Made by a program: the position numbers and the translations under genes
Assembly: GCF_014873875.1 (NCBI RefSeq)
Contig: NZ_JADBEM010000001.1
Coordinates: forward strand, 5,022,001-5,086,000
DNA from: Actinopolymorpha pittospori
Lineage (GTDB): Bacteria > Actinomycetota > Actinomycetes > Propionibacteriales > Actinopolymorphaceae
DNA length: 64,000 nt
Reading direction: 5' to 3'
The notes under the pieces: generated by a model
Database searches by the model: none
The model's input: only the letters and a program-made list of their open reading frames with translations
What the model was told of the DNA's origin: nothing
In this document: one piece after another, positions 1-8,451 of the stretch
Layout of the letters: every line of letters begins with the position of its first letter
Numbering within the stretch: the first letter of the stretch is position 1

Positions 1-1
1 G

Positions 2-469
2 CCGCCGGTGGCCACCGGCGCCGCCGTCTCCGTCCTGGCGGCGTGCGCGGCTCTCGTCCAGCCGTGGGCGGGGCGCGAGCTGGACAAGGGGCGGCTGACC
101 ACTCCCACTGGTCTGGCCATCGGACTCGGCCTGGCCGCATGCGGGCTGGCTGCCGCCCTGCTACCCGGCGTGACAGGACTCCTGATGGCCGCAGTCCTGA
201 TTGGCGCGGGCACCGGCCTGATCACCCCGCTCGGCTTCGCCGCACTTGCCGCCACAACCCCCAAAGAGCGGATGGGTCAGACCATGGGCGCGGCCGAACT
301 CGTCCGCGAACTCGGTGATGCCGGAGGCCCGCTTCTGGTCGCCTCCGTTGCCTCCGCCGCCACCCTCAGCTGGGGATATACCGCGCTCGCCCTCCTGACC
401 GCGTTACTCCCGCTTGTCCTGGCGACCCGCCGCACATGCCGCTACCGCCTTGACCAGGACCAAGACTGA
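2..469 (+). CDS. MFS transporter, C-terminal fragment (cut by window edge)
   Basis: About 155 residues in frame from the window edge. There are several hydrophobic segments separated by short basic loops, the usual C-terminal half of a major facilitator permease. The GTG at position 8 is not a credible start because the frame runs on upstream and the protein would begin inside a transmembrane helix. The C-terminus is a short charged tail. The family exports or imports small molecules; the substrate cannot be read from this half. It ends just upstream of a region of gene scraps. Confidence 0.75.
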   Translation, partial: PPVATGAAVSVLAACAALVQPWAGRELDKGRLTTPTGLAIGLGLAACGLAAALLPGVTGLLMAAVLIGAGTGLITPLGFAALAATTPKERMGQTMGAAELVRELGDAGGPLLVASVASAATLSWGYTALALLTALLPLVLATRRTCRYRLDQDQD

Positions 470-664
470 CCGCCCTGTCCGCCCCTACGCAGCCAGGCAC
501 CGTGAGTGACGCCCCGGCCCAATACCCGTCTTCACTCCTCGCCGCTGCCGTCATCCCCGTCGTACTCGACCGGATCCGATCGAATACGCCCCTCGGGCCG
601 ACAATCCGGTTCACGGCCTCCGCTCCTCGGTGCGTGGCTGGCCGTGATCACAACCTGGATATCT

Positions 665-826
665 TCACGCGCTCCCGATTGATCCCGTGCGCTTTTGATT
701 CGCCACGGGTCCTCTGCGGTATTCGCGCCAGGTCAACCATGCGATGGCCGCGTCGAAGATGGTCAGTGCGGCGAGTCCGACCGTGGGAGCCAACACCATG
801 CGGTAGAGCTGGTAGACGATGAACGC
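665..826 (-). pseudogene. DUF2127-like membrane protein, 3' remnant
   Basis: The frame encodes a hydrophobic segment resembling the end of DUF2127-type membrane proteins (pattern VYxLxR..., then a helix ending ...LTWREYRR). Upstream of about position 826 the frame becomes acidic and non-hydrophobic and lies antisense to another coding-looking stretch, so only the last two helices survive. The family assignment rests on pattern memory and is tentative. Confidence 0.35.
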
Positions 827-829
827 GAT

Positions 830-976
830 GAGGAGCTCTGCGTCATCTACATCGCGATCGCGATCGGCGCCCTGGTCCACAACCGTCGACACATCCTGCC
901 CACCCTCGCCGCACCGTTCCGCCGGCACCTCACACCCGCGGCAGAGCCCGAACGCCAGCCCGCCCCGTTGCCGTGA
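830..976 (+). pseudogene. Unidentified gene, 3' remnant
   Basis: A plus-strand frame of about 48 codons with strong G/C third positions ends in a proline-rich tail (..QPAPLP) and a TGA. It has one hydrophobic helix followed by a basic segment. There is no start; the 5' part is replaced by the divergent fragment next to it. I do not recognise the family. Head-to-head 3' scraps are typical of deletion scars beside IS elements; an IS5 begins 50 bp downstream. Confidence 0.3.
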
Positions 977-1026
977 CGAACGTCAGGGCATGCCACATAT
1001 CGCAACCCCACTAGGAAATGGAGCAT

Positions 1027-1920
1027 CTAAAGGTTGTCCCGTAATTGATCTTTGGGGGCGTTGAGCCTGTCTGGGTTGGTGGTTCAGTCGGTGGTGAGGG
1101 TGAGGTTGCGCATGAGGGCGATGCCTGAGGTGGCGTAGTAGACGCCTTGGCGTTTGCGTCGGCAGTTGCGCAGGATGTTGTAGTTCTTCATGCCGGCCAG
1201 AGCGTGTTCGGCTCGGGCGCGGATGCGGCGGTGGCGGGTGTTGATCTGCTCCTTCCATGCCGGCAACGCGCCGCCAGCTGGTTTACGGAACGGTGTGATC
1301 ACCCTGGTGCCTTGGTAGCCACCATCGCCCATCACCGCCATCTGCGCGCAGGCGGCATCAGTGCCGGACTCGGCGAACGCTTTACAGTCGTTGCGGTTGC
1401 CCGGCACCGGCTTGCCCACTGTGACCGCCAGGCGGGTGTCGGCGTCGATGACGACCTGCAGGTTGGTGGAGTACCGGTAGTTCTTCGACGACGCCGCGAT
1501 GCTGCGGTCATGGGTGGGAACCAGGGTGCCGTCCACGATCAGCACCTGCTCCGGGCCGCGACGGCGCCGCAGGGGCGAGAGCACCAGATACGGAGCGAGA
1601 TGGTCGACGACCCGCCCTGCCGCGGACTTGGAGATCCCGAACAGCAACGCCACCTGCCGCAACGTCAGGTTCGTGCGGTAGTACACCGCGACCAGCAACA
1701 CCCGGTCCTCAAGCGGCAGCCCCCACCGGCGACCCGCACCCGTCTGCTCGGCGCCACGAGCCCGCACGATGCCCACCAGCTTGCGGAACTGCCGCACCGA
1801 CAACCCCGTAAACGGTGGAATCCAGCCTTCCGAGGCGGCACTGATCACCTGCACCACGACATGATCAACCTCGATGGCCGGCCACACGACCCGACACGCC
1901 GATTACGGGACAACCTTTAG
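1027..1920 (-). mobile_element. IS5-family insertion sequence
   Basis: Bounded by perfect 19-bp inverted repeats, CTAAAGGTTGTCCCGTAAT at 1027-1045 and its complement at 1902-1920. The terminal CTA/TAG is compatible with a TA duplication. It holds one transposase frame of 267 codons on the minus strand. The right end touches the next element (IS1380), and the TAG at 1918-1920 can be assigned to either terminus. Confidence 0.9.
1084..1887 (-). CDS. IS5-family DDE transposase
   Basis: 267 residues, the usual length for the small single-ORF IS5 subgroup. An N-terminal helix-turn-helix (about residues 50-95, RQFRKLV ... ISKSAAGRVVDHL) precedes a DDE_Tnp_4-like catalytic domain. Candidate acidic residues are D in VDGTLVP, D in MGDGGYQG and E in RARAEHALAGMK. 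It cuts and pastes its own element through the 19-bp ends. The frame is intact and both termini are present, so it could still be active. Confidence 0.9.
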   Translation of the reverse strand: MWPAIEVDHVVVQVISAASEGWIPPFTGLSVRQFRKLVGIVRARGAEQTGAGRRWGLPLEDRVLLVAVYYRTNLTLRQVALLFGISKSAAGRVVDHLAPYLVLSPLRRRRGPEQVLIVDGTLVPTHDRSIAASSKNYRYSTNLQVVIDADTRLAVTVGKPVPGNRNDCKAFAESGTDAACAQMAVMGDGGYQGTRVITPFRKPAGGALPAWKEQINTRHRRIRARAEHALAGMKNYNILRNCRRKRQGVYYATSGIALMRNLTLTTD

Positions 1921-3265
1921 CCTCGGCTATTCACGTGGGTCGGCGGCACGGGGTCTAAATGCGGCGGAGTGCCTTGCCTGTAAGGAAGAATCGGTGTTTG
2001 AGGACAACGATCTTTCTCGCAGAAAGGCACTCCGTAGGTGAAGCGTAGCAAGGGTTCGTCGGGTGGGAAGAAGGCACGCCGAGGCAAGGATGGTTCGGCT
2101 GGCGGCAGGGGTGGCGTGGCTGGGCCGCGGCTTCGGGTCAGCTCGGATGGGCACGGGTTGGCCTCGCATGCGGGTGTGTCGATGCTGCGCGAGCTCGCTG
2201 AGTTCGTGGGTCTGACCAGGTTCGTCACCCAGGCGTTGGCTGACACGTATCGGGGCCCGTGGCTTCACTCCCCGGGGCAGGTGTTCGCTGATCAGGCGTG
2301 TGCGATCGCCGATGGGGCGAGGGCGACGTCGGGGATCGCGGTGTTGCGGGACCGCCCGCAACTGCACGGGGCGGTGGCCAGTCAGCCGACCGTGTGGCGG
2401 CTGGTCGACAGGATCGATGAACAGCATCTGGGGCTGGTGCGCCAGGCGCGGGCGAAGGCGCGTGAGCGGGCCTGGCAGGCGGGAGCGGCCCCGGACCTGG
2501 AGGCCACCGGTGGGTATCTGCACATCGACTTCGATGCCACGATCACCATCGCTCACAGCGAGAAGTCCGGCGCTGCACCGACCTGGAAGAAGAGCTTCGG
2601 GTTCCATCCGCTGCACTCCTATCTGGACCGGCCCGAGATCTCCGGCGGGGAGTCGCTGGCTGGGATCCTTCGGCCCGGAAACGCCGGGTCGAACACCATC
2701 GCCGACCACAAGACACTGCTGGACCTGACCCTTGAAGCGCTCCCGGAGTCCTACCGGCCTGGCGTCGACGGTGCGCCGGAGATCCTGATCCGGGCCGATG
2801 CGGCCGGGGCGACCTACGACTTCGCCGCCTACTGCCGGCAGAAACACTGCGAGTTCAGCTTCTCCACCGAGTCGACCCCCACCTATGTGGGGATCGCCGA
2901 CGCGGTGGCCGAGCAGCTGTGGGCGCCCGCGATCGAAGACGAAACCTTCCGCTACAAAGTCCTGCACGTCGCCGGAAAAATCGTCTCCACCGCCCGACAG
3001 CTGTATCTGAAACTGGACTCCTCCTGGACCCCCAGCCCCGCGATCGAGAAAGGCTGGACGCGCATCCGTACGGCCTTCGGCTAGCACCTGCTGCGCGTGT
3101 CCCATCCACGAGCCGCAGAAACGGAGACCCGCAAACCACAACTGAACAACAACAACCGGCCCCCAACCGCCGGGCGCGCCAGCCTACCCGCAAGCAGCTT
3201 TCACAACCACGCGAGCCCAAACAAGAATCGATCACCATTAGATCAATTTCCGTGAATAGTTGAGG
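1921..3265 (+). mobile_element. IS1380-family element with internal deletion
   Basis: Ends are CCTCGGCTATTCACG (1921-1935) and CGTGAATAGTTGAGG (3251-3265), inverted with two mismatches. At about 1.35 kb it is shorter than full elements of the family because the transposase has an internal deletion. The flanks (TTTAG left, CTAAA right) are not a direct repeat, so one side was probably altered when the neighbouring IS5 arrived. Confidence 0.8.
2038..3084 (+). pseudogene. IS1380-family transposase, in-frame internal deletion
   Basis: 348 codons against about 450-470 normally. The N-terminal two thirds is a standard IS1380 transposase with first acidic residue in HIDFDATI (about residue 163) and second in IRADAAGA (about 250). 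Just after VAEQLWAPAIED (about 303) the frame jumps to the family's C-terminal segment (RYKVLHVAGKI). The missing stretch, roughly 110 residues, normally carries the third catalytic glutamate. The protein should be catalytically dead, so the element could move only in trans. Confidence 0.85.
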
Positions 3266-3272
3266 CTAAAAC

Positions 3273-3572
3273 GTGAATCTTTTCGGGTTCGTCAGGGATA
3301 AGGCAGCCGAGCTCATCCAAACGGCCAAAGAACAGGTTGGCGCGGTCGCTGGCATTGAGCTGCCAACCGAACCGCTGGCCGACCGGGCCGAAAGCACCGC
3401 GGCCGATGCCGCCCAAAGCCTCACCCAGACAGGCCAAGACCTCACCACGGCAGCCGAAGGCGCCATCAACGACGGCGCAGACAAGCTCACCGGAACTGAA
3501 GCACCACCCCCGGGTGATTCGCAGGCTCCTCTCGATCACCGGCGCACACCCTCTACGTACGTGGCTAGGTAG
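3273..3572 (+). CDS. Small alanine-rich helical protein, unknown
   Basis: 99 residues from a GTG eight bases beyond the IS1380 right end. The N-terminal 75 residues are amphipathic-helical and rich in A, E, T and D (LFGFVRDKAAELIQTAKEQV..., then repeated DxAxxxxT spacings), somewhat like small actinobacterial antitoxin-like or stress proteins. Its upstream region has been replaced by the IS, so its promoter is probably gone or IS-derived. Function unknown. Confidence 0.4.
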   Translation: MNLFGFVRDKAAELIQTAKEQVGAVAGIELPTEPLADRAESTAADAAQSLTQTGQDLTTAAEGAINDGADKLTGTEAPPPGDSQAPLDHRRTPSTYVAR

Positions 3573-3586
3573 AAAGGAGCACCATC

Positions 3587-4126
3587 GTGAATGACTACGA
3601 TCCCCGCAAACCTTCACAGGCCACGCCGCGCCCCTCAGGTGTGATCCCTCAGGATGCCGTGACAAGTTTCTGTACGTCTTCAAGGGCGGCCCAAACGGGC
3701 CGCCGCGCCCGCCTCACAGCGCCGGCCTTCCCTCTGCGCCTTCGGCGCCCGGTCGGCCGACGCGGCTGGGCGCGACAAGAGGGCCGCCAGAAGACTGGCG
3801 ACCCTCATCACGTCCCGCTCCGCGGGACCAGGTGCGTGGCTGGCGCCGGGTCGGAGGCTTTACCCACCTCGCTTGGCCCGGGACCCTACGAGCGGCGGCC
3901 CACGGCGGGCGGTTACGGGCGGGCAGCGAGCTACCCGCCTACGCCGGGACAGGCTACGGGCCACCGCTCTCCCGGACCAAGCCAGGCCACCGGGCAAACC
4001 CTCCGCCCCTCCGAGTGCCCCACGCGGGACGGCTATCGGCCGGTCGACAGACCGATCGTCCAGCATGCAACTCTGCCCGCCTCGGCCAGGACAGCTTGGG
4101 TCGGGCGAGCCGCTGGCAGTGTCTAG
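3587..4126 (+). CDS. Hypothetical ORF; only the start is well supported
   Basis: The GTG at 3587 has a strong Shine-Dalgarno, AAAGGAG at about 3573-3579. The first about 40 residues (MNDYDPRKPSQ...) look genuine. A perfect 8-bp stem lies inside the frame at 3685-3704. Beyond it the translation is Arg/Pro/Gly-rich with no domain and crosses a dispersed repeat. I infer a gene truncated soon after its start, with the downstream frame open only by GC bias. Confidence 0.3.
   Translation: MNDYDPRKPSQATPRPSGVIPQDAVTSFCTSSRAAQTGRRARLTAPAFPLRLRRPVGRRGWARQEGRQKTGDPHHVPLRGTRCVAGAGSEALPTSLGPGPYERRPTAGGYGRAASYPPTPGQATGHRSPGPSQATGQTLRPSECPTRDGYRPVDRPIVQHATLPASARTAWVGRAAGSV
3685..3704 (+). terminator. Perfect GC hairpin, terminator-like
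   Basis: GGCGGCCC, loop AAAC, GGGCCGCC: an 8-bp perfect stem without a U-tract, as is common for actinobacterial terminators. It lies 100 bp inside the ORF that starts at 3587, which argues that this ORF is not read through to 4126. Confidence 0.4.
3954..4010 (+). repeat. Dispersed repeat R1, copy 1
   Basis: About 57 bp beginning CTACGGGCCACCGCTC and containing CCAAGCCAGG and CCGCCCCT. A second copy with about 80% identity is at 24497-24553 and a shorter version at 6963-6996. It is not a terminus of any IS recognised here. Confidence 0.5.
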
Positions 4127-4581
4127 CCGAGTTGGGCCCGGAGGGCGCCGTCGGGGAACTCCTCGCTGTGCATGTCGATGTAGTAGTTCCCCCTGTCCTG
4201 CCTGATGTCCCTCGCCTGCTCACGCCCCAGGTCGAGGCAGCCACTGACGTCAGGGTCGGTGGATGGACCATACAGATCCACAACCACCTCACCCACCTGT
4301 CCCCGCACTCCGCGGTGCAGGTGCACCGCGGTCAGAGGCGTGGAGATATTGGCAGTGTCGATGAAGAAACAGAAGGTCCCGGTCTTCGTGCCAAGGGCCA
4401 CGAAGACACCCCCTGCACCGTCGGGGTCCCCAGGACCGGGCACCACCTGGTCACCGGAAAACGGCACCGTGAACTGCTCCGCCGTGCCAGCCAGGGACGA
4501 AGGGGCCGACAACACCGTCGCGGCGACCGCCGTAAGGGCCACAGCAAGGACTCGGACGGATCTACTCGCTCTGCATGACAT
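4123..4581 (-). CDS. Secreted CHRD-domain protein
   Basis: 152 residues. Residues 1-31 are a clear Sec signal peptide: basic start, hydrophobic core (VLAVALTAVAATVL), small residues before the mature end. The rest matches the CHRD domain, first described in chordin and found in many secreted bacterial proteins. It has the central LTAVHLHRG motif, a following vVVDLYGP strand and the terminal YYIDMHSEEFPDGALRAQL. A role in extracellular binding is likely; the ligand is unknown. The gene stands alone. Confidence 0.85.
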   Translation of the reverse strand: MSCRASRSVRVLAVALTAVAATVLSAPSSLAGTAEQFTVPFSGDQVVPGPGDPDGAGGVFVALGTKTGTFCFFIDTANISTPLTAVHLHRGVRGQVGEVVVDLYGPSTDPDVSGCLDLGREQARDIRQDRGNYYIDMHSEEFPDGALRAQLG

Positions 4582-4623
4582 TCCAGTTCTCCTAAGTCAG
4601 AGGGCTCAGAGTGGAGTGCCTGT

Positions 4624-4839
4624 GTGTCTAGCACGGACCGATACCTCAGTTTGTTCACTTCGCGACCTGTCCGGCTTCGGACAAGGGTGCTGGCCGGCCT
4701 GTTGGAGGCGGAGGCGGACGCATGCAAGCACATGGCTGACCCGCGCGAGGCGGAGGCCGACGAACGCGAACGTCTGGCGGTCCTGCCGCAGGAGACGGCC
4801 GACGCAGCCACTCCCTCGAGGGCGTGCCACGTCACCTGA
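4624..4839 (+). CDS. Small charged ORF, uncertain
   Basis: 71 codons. The second half has good G/C third positions and an acidic/basic helical composition (LLEAEADACKHMADPREAEADERERL). No ribosome binding site or family was recognised. It sits between the CHRD gene and an IS3 element and may be a leftover 3' end. Confidence 0.2.
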   Translation: MSSTDRYLSLFTSRPVRLRTRVLAGLLEAEADACKHMADPREAEADERERLAVLPQETADAATPSRACHVT

Positions 4840-4888
4840 CGAGGAGCCCCTGAACGGAAGGTGTCAAGTCAAGTGAGACAGGTTGTGC

Positions 4889-5893
4889 CTAGCGGATGGG
4901 TTGTTCCTGCTCGAGGGGCTGGTTGATCCAGGCGACCTCGGGAAGGTGGGGTGGTCGGGGGCGCCGGGTGAACCGTTCGGGGTGCGCAGCGTAGGCCTGG
5001 TTGAGGGTGTGCTGTCGCTGGATACGGATCTGGTCGGCGGTGCCGAAGTGCACCGAGGCTGGGGTGTGCATGCCGATCCCGGAGTGCCTGTGCTCGTGGT
5101 TGTAGGCCGCGAAGAAGCGGTCGCAGAAGTTGCGGGCGTCTTCCAGGGACCCGAATCGCTGCGGAAAGTCTGGCACGTATTTCATGGTTTTGAATTGGGC
5201 TTCTGAGTAGGGGTTGTCATTCGAGGTGCGGGGACGGGAATGGGACCGCAGGACGCCTAGATCGACCAGTAGCTCCGACACGGGTTTGGAGACCATGGCC
5301 CCGCCTCGGTCGGCGTGGATTGTGTGTGGTTCGACCCCGTTACGGTTGACCGCGTCGGTGAGGAAATCTCTGGCCAGCACCGCGTCCTCGGCTGCAGCGA
5401 CCAACCACCCCGTGACGTAGCGGGAGAAGATATCGAGGATGACGTAACACTTGTACCAGACGCCTTTGGCCGGTCCTTTCAACGCGGTGATATCCCACGA
5501 CCAGACCTCACTTGGGCCGCGGGCAGCCAACTCCGGTCGCACTCGTGGTGGATGGGTGGCTACCCGGCGCCGCTCGGAGGTCTGCCCGGCGGCGCGGGCG
5601 ATCCGATACATGGTGGACATTGAGCACCAGTACCTGCCCTCGTCCAGCTCACGAGCCCAGACCTGGGGGATCGCCAGGTCCGCGTAGGCAGGGCTCGCGA
5701 GCAGGTCGAGCACGCGGGTGCGCTCGGCCTGGGTCAGCGTCTGCGGCGGTGGTGTGCGTGGTAGCCGGGGACCGTGCACCACGGGCTTGGGGTTGGCGTG
5801 GCGGTAGTGGGTGGCCCGGGAGATCCCGGTCAGCGCACACGCCTTCTGCACGGAGATCGCTGCCGCACGCAACTGCGTGAGGGAGGCCTTCAT
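4889..5893 (-). CDS. IS3-family OrfB, DDE integrase-core transposase
   Basis: From the ATG at 5893 this gives 334 residues with an N-terminal HTH_21-like segment (TGISRATHYRH) and an rve core. Candidate DDE residues are D in WSWDITALKG, D in IHADRGG and E in PYSEAQFKTMKY. The start overlaps the orfA stop (ATGA). The open frame continues upstream to 6130, as expected if OrfAB is made by frameshifting. It transposes the element by the IS3 circle route. Confidence 0.85.
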   Translation of the reverse strand: MKASLTQLRAAAISVQKACALTGISRATHYRHANPKPVVHGPRLPRTPPPQTLTQAERTRVLDLLASPAYADLAIPQVWARELDEGRYWCSMSTMYRIARAAGQTSERRRVATHPPRVRPELAARGPSEVWSWDITALKGPAKGVWYKCYVILDIFSRYVTGWLVAAAEDAVLARDFLTDAVNRNGVEPHTIHADRGGAMVSKPVSELLVDLGVLRSHSRPRTSNDNPYSEAQFKTMKYVPDFPQRFGSLEDARNFCDRFFAAYNHEHRHSGIGMHTPASVHFGTADQIRIQRQHTLNQAYAAHPERFTRRPRPPHLPEVAWINQPLEQEQPIR

Positions 5894-6333
5894 GACGTCT
5901 TCGACGGAGGTTCGTTCTCCGCGCTCTCGGAGAGTCCTTCCAAGAGCGCGTGCGCTTTTCCCATGATGTCCAACGCCATCCGTGTTTTCGTCAGCTCGGA
6001 TTTCAGTTTCTCGTTCTGGCGGCGCAGTTTCTCCAACTCGATCTGTTCGGCGGATTTCCTCGGTCGGCCCGCCGGGACTGGTGTGTTGGTCGCGTCGGAC
6101 AGGGCGCCGGCGTCGCGGGCCCGTGTCCATTCGATGACGTGGGAGGAGTACAAGCCCTCGCGGCGCAGGATCGCGCCTTTGTCGCCGTTGGGTGCGTTCT
6201 CGTACTCGGCGACGATCATCAGCTTGTACTCCGGGCTGAACACTCGTCGTGACGGTCGGGGTGCCGGATCGGTCTCTTCGGCCGGAGGGGTGGACGGCCT
6301 GGGCTGCTTGTCGGGTGGTGGGGACACGTGCAC
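5890..6333 (-). CDS. IS3-family OrfA, helix-turn-helix/leucine zipper
   Basis: 147 residues: a proline-rich leader, a helix-turn-helix (FSPEYKLMIVAEYENA ... GLYSSHVIEWTRAR) and a C-terminal coiled coil (IELEKLRRQNEKLKSELTKTR). This is the standard OrfA layout for binding IS ends and multimerising. It overlaps orfB by four bases. Confidence 0.85.
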   Translation of the reverse strand: MHVSPPPDKQPRPSTPPAEETDPAPRPSRRVFSPEYKLMIVAEYENAPNGDKGAILRREGLYSSHVIEWTRARDAGALSDATNTPVPAGRPRKSAEQIELEKLRRQNEKLKSELTKTRMALDIMGKAHALLEGLSESAENEPPSKTS

Positions 6334-6453
6334 AAGGATCTCCGATCCCGCCCTCGGTCAGGAACCCCCGTACTCACTCGGGGTGTCTCACACCAGCCTG
6401 ACAAAGAGGGGAACGGCGCCGCTTGGAGTGAGTCGCGGACCTACACTCCGGCC

Positions 6454-6690
6454 ATGCGGAAGCCATCGGCTCTAAGAACGGCCGCGATCCTCGCGCCCAT
6501 CGCGGGCTTGGCCGTCGCGGGCGTTCTTGTGATGACAGTGTTCGACCATATGTTGGTCGGAGCGCTGCTCTTGGTGCTCGCTGTTCTGGCCCTGTTCCTT
6601 GTCCTCGGGGCAGGCGTCCGTGACGAGCCTGAACGCCGCGCCGACCCGGCATGGGATCCAGAGCCGAGACGCGAACGTCCCAGGCCGTAA
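6454..6690 (+). CDS. Small two-helix membrane protein
   Basis: 78 residues from the ATG at 6454. Two hydrophobic stretches (about residues 9-27 and 31-50) form a hairpin, followed by an acidic/basic, arginine-rich cytosolic tail ending RRERPRP. No family was recognised. It starts 50 bp beyond the IS3 right end, so its native promoter may be lost. Confidence 0.5.
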   Translation: MRKPSALRTAAILAPIAGLAVAGVLVMTVFDHMLVGALLLVLAVLALFLVLGAGVRDEPERRADPAWDPEPRRERPRP

Positions 6691-6962
6691 CCCTCGGAGC
6701 TGGACCTCCAGAAGAGAGTCCACCGCGTCGGGTCGTGGTCTCAGTTGTGGTCTCAGTTCCCGCTCGTTCAGGCCTGTTCAGCACGGACCCGAACACGGCC
6801 ACGCACGCCTGAACGAGGCCTGCCAACCACGCCCAGACAGTCTCCGTGCTGCCTCGTAATGCGCAGGTCCTGGACGTGACTCCCGCAGTTGGCCCGACCT
6901 CGCAACGGCCCTGACCTGCGGAAACTCTGAGTCCGTGTCGCTGGCTGCCGAACCTGGCAAGG

Positions 6963-6996
6963 CTACGGTCCCCCGGCCTCCCGGACCAAGCCACGC
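6963..6996 (+). repeat. Dispersed repeat R1, short copy
   Basis: CTACGGTCCCCCGGCCTCC followed by CGGACCAAGCCACGCC, resembling the core of the copies at 3954 and 24497. It lies immediately before the IS110 left non-coding end. The rest of 6691-6962 holds nothing I can identify except CCTGACCTGCGGAAAC (6909-6924), which recurs in complement at about 11144-11158. Confidence 0.35.
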
Positions 6997-7012
6997 CATG
7001 AATCGCCTGTAA

Positions 7013-7306
7013 GTGTTGGTGGTGGCTGGCCTGGGGCTGGCTGGCAGGGTTGGCGCCGGTCGCTCGGCGCCCGTTGTGACTCCTGAATCGCCTGACCCCT
7101 CGCGGGTGTCATGCCCGGGATCTGTCCAGTGGGCGCTGGGTGCCGGCGCCGATCCTGGCCCACCACGATGGCTTGATCAGAAGCATGTCCGCCGAGGGAT
7201 TGCCGTCCCGCGGCGTGGCTCGTTACAGGCCTGCCTCGTAGTGACTTCTCATCCTGGGCCGACGCCGGCAACGACGTCCGTCCCAGCGAGTGAGGAGAAC
7301 ATCGTC
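7013..7306 (+). ncRNA. Candidate IS110 bridge-RNA region
   Basis: IS110-group elements are known to encode a structured bridge RNA in the non-coding end upstream of the recombinase. This stretch has that position and size. TGAATCGCCTG occurs at its left edge (about 7000-7011) and again as TGAATCGCCTGA at about 7083-7094, which could be target/donor related. I have not folded it. Confidence 0.3.
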
Positions 7307-8392
7307 TTGTCCAGTGTGACAACCACCGTGGCTGACTTCTACCGGTACGTGGTCGGGGTTGACACCCATGCCGCGAGCCACAGTTACGCCATCGTCGCCG
7401 GCCCCAACGGCGCCCTGATCGACCAGGCGACCTTCCCGACGACCACGGCCGGACTACGGCGAGCGCGTGCTTGGATCGGTCGCCGCACAGGCGGTGACCT
7501 CGACGGCGTACTGGTCGCTGCCGAAGGGACTGGCTCCTACGGCGCCGTGTTGGGCGACGTGCTCGAAGAGGCCGGCTACCGAGTCGTCGAGGCACCAACG
7601 CCCCGACGCGAACGTGGCCGAGGCAAGACGGACACCCTCGACGCGGCGCTCGCCGCCCGATCGACACTGGTGATGCCGCTAGTGCTGTTGCGGGATCGGC
7701 GCGTGGGTGAGGCGCAGACGGCCCTGCAGGTGCTGACCGTTGCTCGAGACCAGCTCAACGCCGACAGGCTGCGGTGCATCAACGCGCTCACCGCCCTGAT
7801 CCGCCGCCACGACTTGGGCCTCGATGCACGTCGGGCGTTGACCGACTCACAGATCACCATGATCGCGGGCTGGCGTCGACGCGAGGAGCCCCTCGGAGCG
7901 GCGACCGCGCGGGCCGAAGCCGTTCGCCTGGCCAAGAGGATCCTCGTCCTTCATAACGAGCTGGCCGACAACCGCAACCAGATCACCACGATCGTCGCCG
8001 CGCAGACAACCGAACTGCTCGACCTGCCCGGCGTCGGTGCGATCACTGCCGCGGTGATCCTGGCCGTGTGGTCCCACCCCGGCCGGATCCGTAGCGAGGC
8101 CGCGTTCGCCCAGATCGCCGGCACCTGCCCGATCCCGGCATCCTCGGGCAACACAGTCCGGCATCGGCTCAACCGCGGTGGCGATCGGCGGCTCAATCGG
8201 GCGCTCAACACCATCGTGCTCACCCGGATGCGCACCGACACCAACACCCGGGCCTACGTCGAGCGGCGCCTGGCCGAGGGCAAGACGAGCAAGGAGATCC
8301 GACGTTGCCTCAAGCGCTACACGAGCCGTCAGATCTTCCGCACCCTCGCCGCAACGCACCGCCCACCTGAGATGGTCCCGTCTGCGGCTTGA
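7307..8392 (+). CDS. IS110-family DEDD transposase
   Basis: 361 residues from the TTG at 7307, chosen because GAGGAGAA (7292-7299) sits at ideal spacing; the open frame back to 7013 has no start signal. The N-terminal RuvC-like domain shows GVDTHAASH, AAEGTGSYG and KTDTLDAALAA, supplying the acidic residues. The C-terminal domain has the helix-hairpin-helix-like LPGVGAITAAVIL and the serine segment PIPASSGNT. It is a site-specific recombinase for its own element and is apparently intact. Confidence 0.9.
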   Translation: MSSVTTTVADFYRYVVGVDTHAASHSYAIVAGPNGALIDQATFPTTTAGLRRARAWIGRRTGGDLDGVLVAAEGTGSYGAVLGDVLEEAGYRVVEAPTPRRERGRGKTDTLDAALAARSTLVMPLVLLRDRRVGEAQTALQVLTVARDQLNADRLRCINALTALIRRHDLGLDARRALTDSQITMIAGWRRREEPLGAATARAEAVRLAKRILVLHNELADNRNQITTIVAAQTTELLDLPGVGAITAAVILAVWSHPGRIRSEAAFAQIAGTCPIPASSGNTVRHRLNRGGDRRLNRALNTIVLTRMRTDTNTRAYVERRLAEGKTSKEIRRCLKRYTSRQIFRTLAATHRPPEMVPSAA

Positions 8393-8451
8393 CACGACAT
8401 AGAAGCATCCCGGAGTGTCCGGAGAGTTCATTCCTTGGAAGGATGACTCTC

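Larger units (their letters stand above)
4862..6403 (-). mobile_element. IS3-family insertion sequence, copy 1
   Basis: Two overlapping minus-strand frames (orfA, orfB) lie between imperfect inverted ends TGTCAAGTCAAGTGAGACA (4862-4880) and TGTCTCACACCAGCCTGACA (6384-6403), which pair with one gap. I see no matching direct repeats at the borders. Confidence 0.8.
7000..8400 (+). mobile_element. IS110-family element (approximate borders)
   Basis: One DEDD transposase frame with a long (about 300 bp) non-coding left end. IS110 elements lack inverted repeats, so exact borders need an empty-site comparison. The right end lies between the stop at 8392 and the IS3 terminus at 8409. Confidence 0.65.

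Noticed and set aside
1927..3141. 404-codon minus-strand frame across the IS1380
   Set aside because: Shadow of the transposase on the opposite strand; low-complexity Arg/Gly/Pro composition.
3243..3683. 146-codon minus-strand frame
   Set aside because: Antisense to the small alanine-rich protein and to the SD-led start at 3587; cysteine-scattered and without family features.
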